A DNA stretch of 64,000 bases from Micrococcales bacterium UBA2037 (GTDB taxonomy: Bacteria; Actinomycetota; Actinomycetes; Actinomycetales; Microbacteriaceae): the NCBI GenBank assembly GCA_002333405.1, contig DDBH01000005.1, forward strand, positions 65,167 to 129,166, written 5' to 3'. A program made the position numbers and the translations under genes. The notes beneath the pieces are model-generated. The model was not told the DNA's origin. It did not search any database and saw only the letters and a list, made by a program, of their open reading frames with translations. This document shows, piece by piece, positions 34,084 to 42,773 of the stretch. The number at the start of each line of letters is the position of its first letter. The stretch's first letter is position 1.

Positions 34084-35711
34084 ACCCTGAGCCAGGCGGT
34101 GACGTTGGCGGGAAGCTTTCCAGACCCTAGCGTCGCCGACGTAATCAGCACTTCACCTTCGGGAAGCGTTGCTGGAGAGTCTCCAAAATTGTGAATCACG
34201 AGCACATCTTGGTTCTGATAAGACAGCACTGTGTCTTCTGCTACCCAGGAGAACGAACCCTGGCCAAGCCCCAGTTCGCTTCGAACCTTGAGGGCAGCTT
34301 TATACATTCCAAGAGTTGAGTCGGCAGCTGTTTGCTGATCGCGACTTAGCTCTGCGAAGCTCTCCGGCTGTGGCAGCCAGGCAGTTTCGGCAGCTGTGAA
34401 TCCGTTTGTGGTTCCGCCCTTGCGCCAAGGCAGTGGCACCCTGGCACCATCGCGGCCCACGCGCTTGCCACTGGTTCTAAAAAATGTTGGATCTTGACGG
34501 AATTTGGCCTCAAGGGTCGTGTGCTCTGGCAGACCAAGCTCCTCGCCCTGATAAAGGTAACTTGCGCCAGGAAGACCCAGCATGAACAGGGTTGCAGCTC
34601 TTGCCTTTACTAAGCCCAGAGCATTGTCCGGTTGCACCGCATCAGGACCAATGCCATCAGAGGCAGTGGTTCTTCCAAAGTCACCACCGAAGCGTGACAC
34701 GTGGCGGATGACATCGTGGTTGTTCAGGACCCAGGTGCTGGGAGCACCAACGGCGTCGAAAGCTGCAAACGACTCATTAATTGCGCTGACCAGCGCCTGC
34801 TTATCCCAGCCGGCATCTAGAAAACGGAAATTAAAGGTTTGGTGAAACTCGTCCGGTCTCACCCAAAGAGCCATCTTCGATAGCGGAAGGACGTAGGCCT
34901 CCCCACACATTGCGCGGTCTCCCGGGTAGCTCTCCAGGATGTTTCGCCAAGACCTGAAGATCTCGTGCACTGAGTCCTGGAACCACATCGGTGGATCAGC
35001 TTGGCCTTCAACGAAACCAGCGCCTGCGGTCTCGACGTAGGGGTGGTCCGGAAGTCCTTCGGCCTTGGCCATGGCATGAGGCTGATCTACCCGAAAGCCG
35101 TCGATGCCTCGGTCCAGCCAAAATCTCAAAATGGCTTCGAACTCCTTGTGCACGGCAGGGTTTTCCCAATTCAAATCAGGTTGTGAGGAGTCAAACAGGT
35201 GGAGATACCACTGACCGTCTTCCAGTCTGGTCCAAGCTGGGCCACCAAACATGCTCTGCCAGTTATTTGGAGGCAGCTCGCCGTTTTTGCCTTTGCCTTC
35301 TTTGAAGTGGTAGTAGTTCCGGGTAGCACTGCCCACCGGACTCACAAGCGCCTCCTGGAACCATTCGTGTTGGTCCGATGTGTGGTTTGGAACCAGGTCA
35401 ATCATTACCCGTAGGTTTAGTTCGTGCGCTCTATCAACAAGCGCGTCAAAGTCTGCAAGCGAGCCAAAAAGCGGGTCAACGCCCTTGTAGTCTGAGACAT
35501 CGTAGCCAGCATCTTTTTGAGGTGACGGATAAAAAGGGCTAAGCCAAACCGCATCCACGCCAAGATCGGCTATGTCTCCAAGGTGTTTTGTGATGCCGAC
35601 CAGGTCGCCCATGCCATCGCCGTTTGAATCTGCGAATGAACGCGGGTAAATCTGATAAATCACCCCGGAGCGCCACCATTCAGCACCGGCTACGGCATCA
35701 TGCTTTAGCAC
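34080..35711 (-). CDS. GH13 alpha-glucosidase (second of a tandem pair)
   Basis: A 543-residue cytoplasmic alpha-glucosidase (oligo-1,6-glucosidase type, no signal peptide). GH13 motifs are: DLVPNHTSDQHEWF, nucleophile Asp in GFRVDQPHAM, acid Glu in MCGEAYVLP, and third acid in LNNHDVIRH. Ca or structural motif DSNGDGMGD follows YQIYPRSFA. It starts with GTG directly after the TGA of the upstream paralogue (TGAGTG), so the two are co-transcribed and probably coupled. Substrate specificity (maltose, isomaltose, sucrose) cannot be fixed. Confidence 0.9.
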   Translation of the reverse strand: MLKHDAVAGAEWWRSGVIYQIYPRSFADSNGDGMGDLVGITKHLGDIADLGVDAVWLSPFYPSPQKDAGYDVSDYKGVDPLFGSLADFDALVDRAHELNLRVMIDLVPNHTSDQHEWFQEALVSPVGSATRNYYHFKEGKGKNGELPPNNWQSMFGGPAWTRLEDGQWYLHLFDSSQPDLNWENPAVHKEFEAILRFWLDRGIDGFRVDQPHAMAKAEGLPDHPYVETAGAGFVEGQADPPMWFQDSVHEIFRSWRNILESYPGDRAMCGEAYVLPLSKMALWVRPDEFHQTFNFRFLDAGWDKQALVSAINESFAAFDAVGAPSTWVLNNHDVIRHVSRFGGDFGRTTASDGIGPDAVQPDNALGLVKARAATLFMLGLPGASYLYQGEELGLPEHTTLEAKFRQDPTFFRTSGKRVGRDGARVPLPWRKGGTTNGFTAAETAWLPQPESFAELSRDQQTAADSTLGMYKAALKVRSELGLGQGSFSWVAEDTVLSYQNQDVLVIHNFGDSPATLPEGEVLITSATLGSGKLPANVTAWLRV

Positions 35712-37397
35712 TCAGGCCCTGATCCAAGCAACCTGGTCTGCTTCAAGGAGGCCTTCAGCGGCAAGGTCTAGCTGAGTAGTCACAAGCAGCTCTCCCGCGG
35801 GAAGGGTAAATGGTTCGTTTGTGAAATTCACAACCACCAGCACCGGACCATTTTGGTAGGCGCATGCGCCCGCTGGAACAAGCTCATTTCGCCACTCAAG
35901 CGATCCGTGCCCAAGAGCATGGTGCTTTCGCAACTGCAGCAGGGACTTGTACATCTCGAGCGTTGAGCCGACAACGCCATCCTGGGTCGCCCTGGCGTAG
36001 TTCTTAAAGTTTTCTGGCTGAGACAACCAGGACTTGCCCGTTGTGCTGAAGCCAAACGCGTTCTGATCTGACTCCCATGGGATCGGAACTCGGCATCCGT
36101 CTCGGCCAACTCTTTCGCCATTAGTCCGGAAGTAGGTCGGGTCCTGTCTGACTGAACCCTCCAGCATGGTGTGCTCAGGAAGCCCGAGTTCTTCACCCTG
36201 ATACAAGTAAGCGCCGCCTGGCAGCCCAAGCATCATCGCGCTTGCGGCTCGGCCGCGCTTGAGGCCCAGTGCTTCGTCCGGTTGTGGGTAGTCAGGGCCA
36301 ATTCCATCTCCCTGAGGCGGAACCTTGTCGTAGGACAATCTGGTCGTGTGACGAATCACGTCATGGTTTGATAAAACCCAGGTTGCGGGAGCACCCACAT
36401 GCGAAAACTCCGCGATTGATTCGTCTACTACTGCCATCATCTTGTCTTTGTTCCACTGGGTTTCCAGAAACGCGAAGTTGAAAGTCTGGTGATATTCGTC
36501 CGGCCTAACCCAGGTTGCCATTCTCGAAAGCGGCATCACCCAGGCTTCAGCGCACATGGCGCGATCTTGGTACTCATCCAGAACTTTGCGCCAGCGTCGA
36601 TTTATTTCGTGAACACCGTCTAGGCCCCAAAAAGGGTGGGGCGGCAAGTCAGCTTGGGGAGCTGACCCGTTGTTGTCAACTCCATCCATCGTCGAATCGT
36701 TTGACACCACATCCGGAAGCCCCTGCAGTTTCACTATTCCGTGAGCAACGTCAATTCTGAATCCCGCTGCTCCACGGTCCAGCCAAAAGCGCAGGACGCT
36801 GTCGAACTCCTCCATGACCTCGGGGTTTTCCCAGTTGAAGTCCGGTTGTGATTTGTCAAAAATGTGCAGGTACCACTGGCCTAATCTGCCATCAGCTTCT
36901 GTGATCCTGGTCCAGGCGGCGCCACCGAACACAGATTCCCAGTTGTTTGGTGGAAGTTCGCCGCTTTCACCCTTTCCATCTCTGAACATGTAGCGGTTTC
37001 TGGCCGCTGAGCCCGGCTGGGCAGCTAAGGCCTCTTTGAACCAGACGTGCTCCTCCGAGGAGTGGTTTGGAACCAGGTCCATGATGATTCGAATTCCACG
37101 CTCGCCGGCTTTCTCAACCAAATCATCAAAGTCCTGCAAGGTTCCAAACAGGGGTTCAATGTCTCTGTAATCTGACACGTCGTAGCCAGCATCCTTTTGC
37201 GGAGACTTGGTTAGGGGTGAACACCAGATCGCATCAATCCCGAGCTCGGCAAGTGAGTCCAACCTAGATATAATTCCCGGGATGTCGCCAATTCCATCGC
37301 CATTGCCATCTGCAAAAGAGCGCGGGTAGATCTGGTAAATGACTGCCGAACGCCACCACTCGGCGCCTGGTTTCGATTCAGAGAATGTGGTTTGCAT
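35712..37397 (-). CDS. GH13 alpha-glucosidase (first of a tandem pair)
   Basis: A 561-residue paralogue of the next gene: same opening (AEWWRSAVIYQIYPRSFADG), nucleophile in GFRIDVAHGI, acid Glu in CAEAWVMP, and LSNHDVIRH. It differs by a short insertion after the nucleophile (about 20 residues ending in NGSAPQADLPP). I use ATG 37397, not ATG 37409: TATGCT (37405-37410, minus strand) is a good -10 located 7 nt before it and covers the upstream ATG. A LacI-type palindrome lies directly upstream. Confidence 0.9.
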   Translation of the reverse strand: MQTTFSESKPGAEWWRSAVIYQIYPRSFADGNGDGIGDIPGIISRLDSLAELGIDAIWCSPLTKSPQKDAGYDVSDYRDIEPLFGTLQDFDDLVEKAGERGIRIIMDLVPNHSSEEHVWFKEALAAQPGSAARNRYMFRDGKGESGELPPNNWESVFGGAAWTRITEADGRLGQWYLHIFDKSQPDFNWENPEVMEEFDSVLRFWLDRGAAGFRIDVAHGIVKLQGLPDVVSNDSTMDGVDNNGSAPQADLPPHPFWGLDGVHEINRRWRKVLDEYQDRAMCAEAWVMPLSRMATWVRPDEYHQTFNFAFLETQWNKDKMMAVVDESIAEFSHVGAPATWVLSNHDVIRHTTRLSYDKVPPQGDGIGPDYPQPDEALGLKRGRAASAMMLGLPGGAYLYQGEELGLPEHTMLEGSVRQDPTYFRTNGERVGRDGCRVPIPWESDQNAFGFSTTGKSWLSQPENFKNYARATQDGVVGSTLEMYKSLLQLRKHHALGHGSLEWRNELVPAGACAYQNGPVLVVVNFTNEPFTLPAGELLVTTQLDLAAEGLLEADQVAWIRA

Positions 37398-37416
37398 GGG
37401 CAAAAGCATAGAGCGA

Positions 37417-37431
37417 AGTAAGCGCTTGCAC
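37417..37431 (-). promoter_or_regulatory. LacI-type operator in the glucosidase promoter
   Basis: On the minus strand the sequence reads GTGCAAGCGCTTACT, centred on the palindrome AAGCGCTT (37420-37427). This fits the CG-centred operators of LacI-family sugar repressors. It lies between the expected -35 and the TATGCT -10 of the glucosidase promoter, so binding would block transcription. The likely regulator is the LacI-family protein at 30710-31735. Confidence 0.6.
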
Positions 37432-37485
37432 CCAGCGATTCACTAAAAAATTACACCCGAAATAGACTGTTAGAAACTGCAAAAT

Positions 37486-37502
37486 CTGCAAACGAAATGC
37501 AG
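37486..37502 (+). promoter_or_regulatory. Possible operator before the sugar-binding lipoprotein
   Basis: CTGCA-AACGAAA-TGCAG has 5-bp inverted arms, and its left part TGCAAACG resembles a LacI-family half site. A TATTGT -10-like hexamer follows at 37504-37509. The centre is not a symmetric CG, so this is weaker than the site at 37417. Confidence 0.35.
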
Positions 37503-37539
37503 CTATTGTTTTTGGTTTAGGAACAGCTAGGGGATCAAC

Positions 37540-38751
37540 TTGAAACAGGCACTCAGCCGGCAGGTAGCCGCGGCGGCTACCGTGCTTTTTCTCGCAACTG
37601 GTTGCTCTAGTGCCGAGGTCGTGCCAGAGACATCAACGCCTGCTGTCCAGGTCCAAGCCGACTCTCCAACAGAAATAACTGTCTGGGTGAGCGAAGCACA
37701 AGCGCTGGGTCTGGAGGTTGTCGCAGCACAGTTTTTGATGGACACCGGAACCCGAGTCAACCTTGTGGTCAAGGAGAACCTGCAGCCAGATTTTCTAGGT
37801 GCCGGTACGGGCACTGGTCCCGACATAATTCTTGGCAGTTATGACTGGCAGCCAGAGTTGGTTACTGCCGGAAAGCTCGAACCCATTGATGTTTCTGGCG
37901 TTGCCGAGGCCTTTATACCCGGTGCCATTCAGGCCTTTGCCTACCAGGGGCAGCAGTACGGGCTGCCGGTTTCACAAGAAAATGCAGCTTTGGCCTGTGT
38001 CTTGGAAGCTATGCCCACTGCACCCGAGAGTTTCCAGGAGGTGGTTGCCGCCGGACTTGCGATCTCGCTAAACGATGGGACTGGTGACCCATATCACTTT
38101 TACGCTCTGCAAACTTCGTTCGGGGCTCCGGTCTTTGAAACGGCTGAGGATGGCTCCTATCTCCCGGTTCTTGGAATGGGCGGGGAGGCGGGGTTTGCAT
38201 TCGCCGCCTGGCTGTCAGATAACGCAACCAGTTTCGAGCTGGCAAGCAACACCAGGAACATCAAGGAGGAACTGGTAGCAGGCACGAAGGCTTGCTGGTT
38301 GACCGGGCCGTGGAACGGAAACTGGTTCAACGAGCAATTCGGTGAATCTGGTTGGGCAGCCTACCCAGTTCCACCAGCCGGACCATACCCAGCCTCAACA
38401 TTTTCTGGCGCAACCGGAGCCATGGTTGCTTCGGGTTCTGATGCAGTGGCAACTGCGACCAAGTTTGTACTTGAGTACCTAGGGAGCAGCCAGGGCCAAT
38501 TGGCCCTGTTCCAGGGAACAGGCAAGGCGCCAGCTGAACTTGCGGCACTCGAGCAATCAAGTGCTTCCAAGATCGCCTATGAGTTTGGGATGGCCGGTCT
38601 TGAATCGGTTCCGATGCCCGTTATTGCAGAAATGGATTCCATTTGGGTTCCTTGGGCTGCTGCTCAAGTTGGGATTATTAGAGGCGACGATGAGCCAGCG
38701 GTAATCTGGCAGAAAATGCTGGATGAGATCAATGCAAGCCTGGGCTATTAG
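37540..38751 (+). CDS. ABC sugar-binding lipoprotein (MalE-like), without permease genes
   Basis: Extracellular solute-binding protein, family 1, of 403 residues. The signal ends in lipobox LATGC (Cys22). Family features are ITVWVSEAQALGLEVVAAQF, GPDIILGSYDW and YGLPVSQENAALACVLEA. The neighbours suggest maltose, maltodextrin or a similar alpha-glucoside. No MalF/MalG permease or ATPase is encoded nearby, so the transporter must be elsewhere or shared. TTG start 37540 follows an AGGGGA ribosome binding site. Confidence 0.85.
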   Translation: MKQALSRQVAAAATVLFLATGCSSAEVVPETSTPAVQVQADSPTEITVWVSEAQALGLEVVAAQFLMDTGTRVNLVVKENLQPDFLGAGTGTGPDIILGSYDWQPELVTAGKLEPIDVSGVAEAFIPGAIQAFAYQGQQYGLPVSQENAALACVLEAMPTAPESFQEVVAAGLAISLNDGTGDPYHFYALQTSFGAPVFETAEDGSYLPVLGMGGEAGFAFAAWLSDNATSFELASNTRNIKEELVAGTKACWLTGPWNGNWFNEQFGESGWAAYPVPPAGPYPASTFSGATGAMVASGSDAVATATKFVLEYLGSSQGQLALFQGTGKAPAELAALEQSSASKIAYEFGMAGLESVPMPVIAEMDSIWVPWAAAQVGIIRGDDEPAVIWQKMLDEINASLGY

Positions 38752-38821
38752 CCCCAATCAGTTCGCTCGAACCTAGGCTTGCCTAAGCCAATCTGGCCGG
38801 ATGCGCTAGTAACTTTGAATC

Positions 38822-40666
38822 ATGCTGGATCTTGATCTCCAACCACACCACGACGGCTCTGCGCTCTATGTTGCCAACCAGCGACCTGAGCTTATGGAAA
38901 AAGTAAAGATTCGCATTCGAACTCACCAAAGCCTGGGCAAAGTAACTCGCGTCTTGGTTCGCCAAAGCGACTCCGGCGAGGCATTTCTAAGTACGCCATT
39001 CAAAAAGCTAGTTCACCGGCATGGCTGGGATTGGCATGAGGGCGTCATTACGATGTGGAACCCGGAGGTCTCCTATCGGTTCTTTATTCAGACCGAAGCC
39101 GGCGAGTGCTATTGGTTGAATTCAGCTGGACTTTTTGAAAACGATCAGCCAGACCGCGATGACTTCAAGATCAACATCTACAACTCGGTGCCCAAGTGGG
39201 CAACCGGTGCTGTTTTTTATCAGGTGTTTCCAGATCGCTTCGCAAAAAGCGAGTATGCAGATGCCAGAGAGCTTCCCGAGTGGGCAGACAAGCGAAATTG
39301 GTCCGACAAGGTCAAGGGTCACGGAGCAGGAGTTGCCCAGCAATTTTTCGGTGGTGACCTAAAGGGCATCGAGGAACACCTAGATCACCTCAAGAAAATT
39401 GGCGCAACGGTTTTGTATTTGACACCCTTTTTCCCGGCATTTTCAAATCACCGCTATGACGCAGCAAGCTTTGATGAGGTCGACCCACTGCTTGGCGGCA
39501 ACAAGGCGCTTTCCAGCCTCGTGAAATCAGCTCACAGCATGGGCCTGAAGGTCATGGGAGACCTAACTGCTAACCATTCTGGTGACAAGCATCAGTGGTT
39601 CGTAGCGGCTCACAAGAAGCCGGCTGCCAAGGAAAGCGATTTTTATTACTTCACTGATCGCAACACAAAGTACGAGTCCTGGTGGGGTGTTCCGTCTCTA
39701 CCAAAGTTCAATTGGAACTCCTCAGACCTAAAAGACCGATTCATCCGCGGTAAGGACTCGGTAGTCGCCAAGTGGCTGAAGGCACCCTATGCCCTTGATG
39801 GCTGGCGTATTGATGTTGCGAACATGACCGGCAAGATTCGTGATGAAGACCACAGCACTGAGGTTGCCGACAGCATCAGGCTCACCATGAGCTCTGTTAA
39901 CCCGGACTCGTTCCTGATCGGAGAGTTCACTTCAGACGCTGCAGAGTCGATCCAGGGCAAGAATTATCAGGCGGCAATGACCTATTCCAACTTCACCCGC
40001 CCGGTTTGGCGCTGGCTCTGGAACCAAGAGGTGAAGACCGAAGAGAATCAAATTGGGCCGGGACGAAAAGGCATCACCGCAGAACAATTCCGAGAACTTC
40101 ACACCTCATTTGCCAGCATTTTCCCGTGGCATGTGCGGCTTCACAACCTCAATGCCCTAGACACCCATGACACCGGCAGGTTCAAAACCTTTGCCATTCC
40201 AGACTCGCAGCGGGTTGCAGCCGGCCTCCAGTTCACAATGCCTGGAATTCCAATGATTTTTGCTGGCGATGAGTTTGGTCTCGAAGGCGAAAACGGAGAG
40301 GCCTCCAGAACTCCGATCCCGTGGAACCAAGAGCGCGATTCTGACCTATCGATGCTGGACACCTACGCGAAGTTGTCGCAGATTAGAAAGCGCCATCGCA
40401 GCCTTCAAGAGGGCTCAATGCGCTGGCTCTACTCATCTGCCGAGGCCCTTGCATTTGTTCGCGAATCCAAGACCGAATCGGTTCTGGTGATTGCCTCCAG
40501 GGGCCGCGATAGGAAGCTGGAGTTCTCCAGGGATGCCCTAAGTGGTGCCGAGGGAGCTGAGAATCTTTTTGGAAACGGATCACTTCGAGTGGTGGGCGGA
40601 AAGATACGCTACGACGCCTCCGAATTAGATTTACAAATTTGGCGTTTGCCTAGCGCTGTGCGCTAG
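38822..40666 (+). CDS. GH13 maltodextrin-hydrolysing enzyme (neopullulanase/maltogenic amylase-like)
   Basis: A 614-residue GH13 enzyme with an N-terminal beta-sandwich (residues 1-115, CBM34-like), the TIM barrel beginning at WATGAVFYQVFPDRFAKS, and a C-terminal beta domain. Catalytic motifs: DLTANHSGDKHQWF, nucleophile in DGWRIDVANM, acid Glu in LIGEFTSD, and LDTHDTGRF. No signal peptide, so it is cytoplasmic and would act on imported maltodextrins. TAACTT (38810-38815) is 6 nt before ATG, implying its own leaderless promoter. Confidence 0.87.
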   Translation: MLDLDLQPHHDGSALYVANQRPELMEKVKIRIRTHQSLGKVTRVLVRQSDSGEAFLSTPFKKLVHRHGWDWHEGVITMWNPEVSYRFFIQTEAGECYWLNSAGLFENDQPDRDDFKINIYNSVPKWATGAVFYQVFPDRFAKSEYADARELPEWADKRNWSDKVKGHGAGVAQQFFGGDLKGIEEHLDHLKKIGATVLYLTPFFPAFSNHRYDAASFDEVDPLLGGNKALSSLVKSAHSMGLKVMGDLTANHSGDKHQWFVAAHKKPAAKESDFYYFTDRNTKYESWWGVPSLPKFNWNSSDLKDRFIRGKDSVVAKWLKAPYALDGWRIDVANMTGKIRDEDHSTEVADSIRLTMSSVNPDSFLIGEFTSDAAESIQGKNYQAAMTYSNFTRPVWRWLWNQEVKTEENQIGPGRKGITAEQFRELHTSFASIFPWHVRLHNLNALDTHDTGRFKTFAIPDSQRVAAGLQFTMPGIPMIFAGDEFGLEGENGEASRTPIPWNQERDSDLSMLDTYAKLSQIRKRHRSLQEGSMRWLYSSAEALAFVRESKTESVLVIASRGRDRKLEFSRDALSGAEGAENLFGNGSLRVVGGKIRYDASELDLQIWRLPSAVR

Positions 40667-40697
40667 TGCTAATCTTCTTCGGTTGCCTTTAGGCTTC

Positions 40698-40769
<72 letters not shown>

Positions 40770-40788
40770 CGATCTTAGGATCAAGCGC

Positions 40789-40865
40789 GGCGGGGTAGCT
40801 CAGGTGGTTAGAGCGCACGGCTCATAATCGTGAGGTCGCGGGTTCGAGTCCCGCCCCCGCTACCA
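40789..40865 (+). tRNA. tRNA-Met (CAT), elongator type
   Basis: Acceptor GGCGGGG pairs with CCCCGCT (G-U closing pair). The anticodon loop CTCATAA gives CAT, the T arm is GCGGGTTCGAGTCCCGC, and CCA is encoded. It does not show the three G-C pairs typical of initiator tRNA next to the anticodon loop, so the elongator form is more likely. Confidence 0.93.
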
Positions 40866-40883
40866 AGGCACTACCCTGTATTC

Positions 40884-41327
40884 ATGGTGAATCCAGATAT
40901 CGAAGGCAAGACTTATCCTCGGTCAGAGGCTTATGTGGTCGGCCGTGAAAAAATACGCGAGTTTGCAAGAGCCACAATGGCTAGCGAAGCTTCTCTGGAT
41001 CTAGACAAAGCTCTGGCGGCCGGTCACGCCGACCTAGTGGCTCCGCCAACTTTCCCAATTGTTCTTCAAGAATTTGGCTTGAAACTCGTGATTGCCGACA
41101 AAGAAGCAGAGTTAGATTTTTCTAGAGTCGTTCACGGTGATCAAAAATTTGTGTTTGAACGCGCGATAGTGGCAGGCGATGTTCTGACCAGTCAGCTCCA
41201 GGTTGCGAGGGTCAAATCACTCGGAGGCAATCACATGGTCAGCTTCGAGACCAAGATTTATGATCCGTCAGAAACCTTAGTTTGCACCGCCTTGTCCACG
41301 CTGGTCGTTAGGGGAGCAGATGCCTGA
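40884..41327 (+). CDS. MaoC-like dehydratase subunit (HadA/UPF0336 type)
   Basis: A 147-residue hot-dog protein of the FAS1-dehydratase N-terminal type, comparable to mycobacterial HadA in the gene order HadA-HadB near tRNA-Trp and secE. It opens PDIEGKTYPRSEAYVVGREKI and has VVHGDQKFVFERAI. HadA homologues stabilise the substrate chain while HadB supplies the catalytic residues. ATG 40884 is chosen because TACCCT lies 6 nt upstream; a longer frame would run into tRNA-Met. It overlaps the next gene by 8 nt. Confidence 0.85.
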   Translation: MVNPDIEGKTYPRSEAYVVGREKIREFARATMASEASLDLDKALAAGHADLVAPPTFPIVLQEFGLKLVIADKEAELDFSRVVHGDQKFVFERAIVAGDVLTSQLQVARVKSLGGNHMVSFETKIYDPSETLVCTALSTLVVRGADA

Positions 41328-41736
41328 TTTTGCGGGTTTGAATGTTGGCGACCAGGTCGCAGAGCAGAACTTTGAAATAACCAGGGACTCGCTAGTTCGC
41401 TACGCAGGAGCGTCTGGTGACTTCAACCCAATCCACTACCGAGACGATGTTGCCCAGGCAGTGGGCCTTCCGGGCGTGCTTGCTCACGGAATGCTGACGA
41501 TGGGAATTGCCATCCAGCCGGTGATTCAGTGGTTGGGAGATGCTGGCAAGGTGGTCGACTATGGCGTGAGGTTCACGAAGCCCGTCGTGGTCCCAGCAGC
41601 TGGCGCGGCCAAGCTTTCTGTGGTTGCCAAAGTTGGCGCCCTCGACGAGGAAACAAGCAGAGCTCGAATTGATCTAGTTGTTAGCTTCGAGGAAAACACA
41701 GTGCTGGGTAAGTCACAGGCGTGGGTTCAGCTTTGA
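41320..41736 (+). CDS. MaoC-like dehydratase subunit (HadB type)
   Basis: A 138-residue hot-dog protein with the hydratase-2 active-site motif SGDFNPIHYRDDVAQAVG (catalytic Asp and His) and GVLAHGMLTMG. With the preceding HadA-like subunit it probably forms a heterodimeric (3R)-hydroxyacyl-thioester dehydratase. The physiological pathway is unclear, since a Microbacteriaceae-like organism would not make mycolic acids. Overlap of 8 nt with the first subunit and TTGA overlap with murB. Confidence 0.88.
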   Translation: MPDFAGLNVGDQVAEQNFEITRDSLVRYAGASGDFNPIHYRDDVAQAVGLPGVLAHGMLTMGIAIQPVIQWLGDAGKVVDYGVRFTKPVVVPAAGAAKLSVVAKVGALDEETSRARIDLVVSFEENTVLGKSQAWVQL

Positions 41737-42773
41737 CAGTTTCTAACCCCGCTCCACTTTCAACCCTCACCACCATGCAGGTCGGTGGAGTTCCAAAGCG
41801 CATCATTACCTGCACCAACACTGAGATTCTTTACAGCACCATGGCCGAACTCTGGGACGGTGAGGACCAGCACCAGGTTCTAGCCGGCGGCAGTAACACC
41901 GTTTTTGCCGATGACATGAGCGACTGGACAATTGTGTTGGTTGCCAACCGTGGGATTGAGATTGTCGCGGAGGATTCCGAGTCGGTCACGGTCCAGGTTC
42001 AGGCCGGGCACTCTTGGGATGAGTTTGTGGCATGGGCTGTGGAAAATGACTATGCCGGCATCGAAGCCATGAGTGGAATCCCCGGCAGCGTCGGAGCAAC
42101 TCCGGTTCAGAATGTTGGTGGCTACGGCCAAGAAGTTTCACAGGTAATCACCCAAGTTGAATTTCTCGATCAGGAAACAGGAGAACTGGCAATCAAGCCA
42201 GCTGCCTTTTTTGAATTTTCGTATCGCGACAGCGCCCTAAAGCACGGCTTGTTGGGAATCATCGGTTGGGTTGAGTTTCGACTTCTGAAACTCGATGGGC
42301 TGAGTGTTCCAATGGCGTCGGGGCAAATCACCCAACATGTCGGAGCAGCCTACGGTTCGCAACTGCCCCTTAGTCAGATCAGGGACAGCGTCCTTGAGCT
42401 AAGAAGCTCAAAGGGAATGGTTGTGAAAGCTAATGACCCTGACAGCGTTAGCTGCGGAAGTTTTTTCACAAACCCGGTCGTGAGCTATTCCAAGAGCCTG
42501 GAGTTTCCCGAAGAGATGCAGCGCTGGTCGATGCCGGACGAGGATCAGGTAAAGCTCTCGGCAGGTTGGCTGATCGAAAATGCCGGCATCCCAAAGGGCT
42601 ATGGCCTACCCGGGTCAAAGGCTGCAATCTCCAATAAGCATGCACTTGCGATTACAAACCGTGGTGGTGCCACCGGTCAGGAAGTGCTGGAATTGGCAAG
42701 GCTTATTCAAGAACGTGTTGCAGCCAGGTGGGGAATCAATCTAATTCCCGAGCCAAACCTGATTGGTTTTTAG
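41733..42773 (+). CDS. murB: UDP-N-acetylmuramate dehydrogenase
   Basis: FAD enzyme making UDP-MurNAc for peptidoglycan. The 346 residues show TTMQVGGVPKRI, VLAGGSNTVFADD, GIEAMSGIPGSVGATPVQNVGGYGQEV, the YRDSALKHG loop with the catalytic Tyr/Arg region, SVSCGSFFTNPVV with the catalytic Ser, and LSAGWLIENAGIPKGY. The TTG start overlaps the previous stop (TTGA); a GTG 12 nt upstream is the alternative. The stop interlocks with that of the convergent aminotransferase. Confidence 0.94.
   Translation: MTVSNPAPLSTLTTMQVGGVPKRIITCTNTEILYSTMAELWDGEDQHQVLAGGSNTVFADDMSDWTIVLVANRGIEIVAEDSESVTVQVQAGHSWDEFVAWAVENDYAGIEAMSGIPGSVGATPVQNVGGYGQEVSQVITQVEFLDQETGELAIKPAAFFEFSYRDSALKHGLLGIIGWVEFRLLKLDGLSVPMASGQITQHVGAAYGSQLPLSQIRDSVLELRSSKGMVVKANDPDSVSCGSFFTNPVVSYSKSLEFPEEMQRWSMPDEDQVKLSAGWLIENAGIPKGYGLPGSKAAISNKHALAITNRGGATGQEVLELARLIQERVAARWGINLIPEPNLIGF

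Noticed and set aside
40830..40883. Upstream extension of the HadA-like gene
   Set aside because: It would overlap tRNA-Met by 36 nt; the -10 TACCCT and ATG 40884 give a better start.
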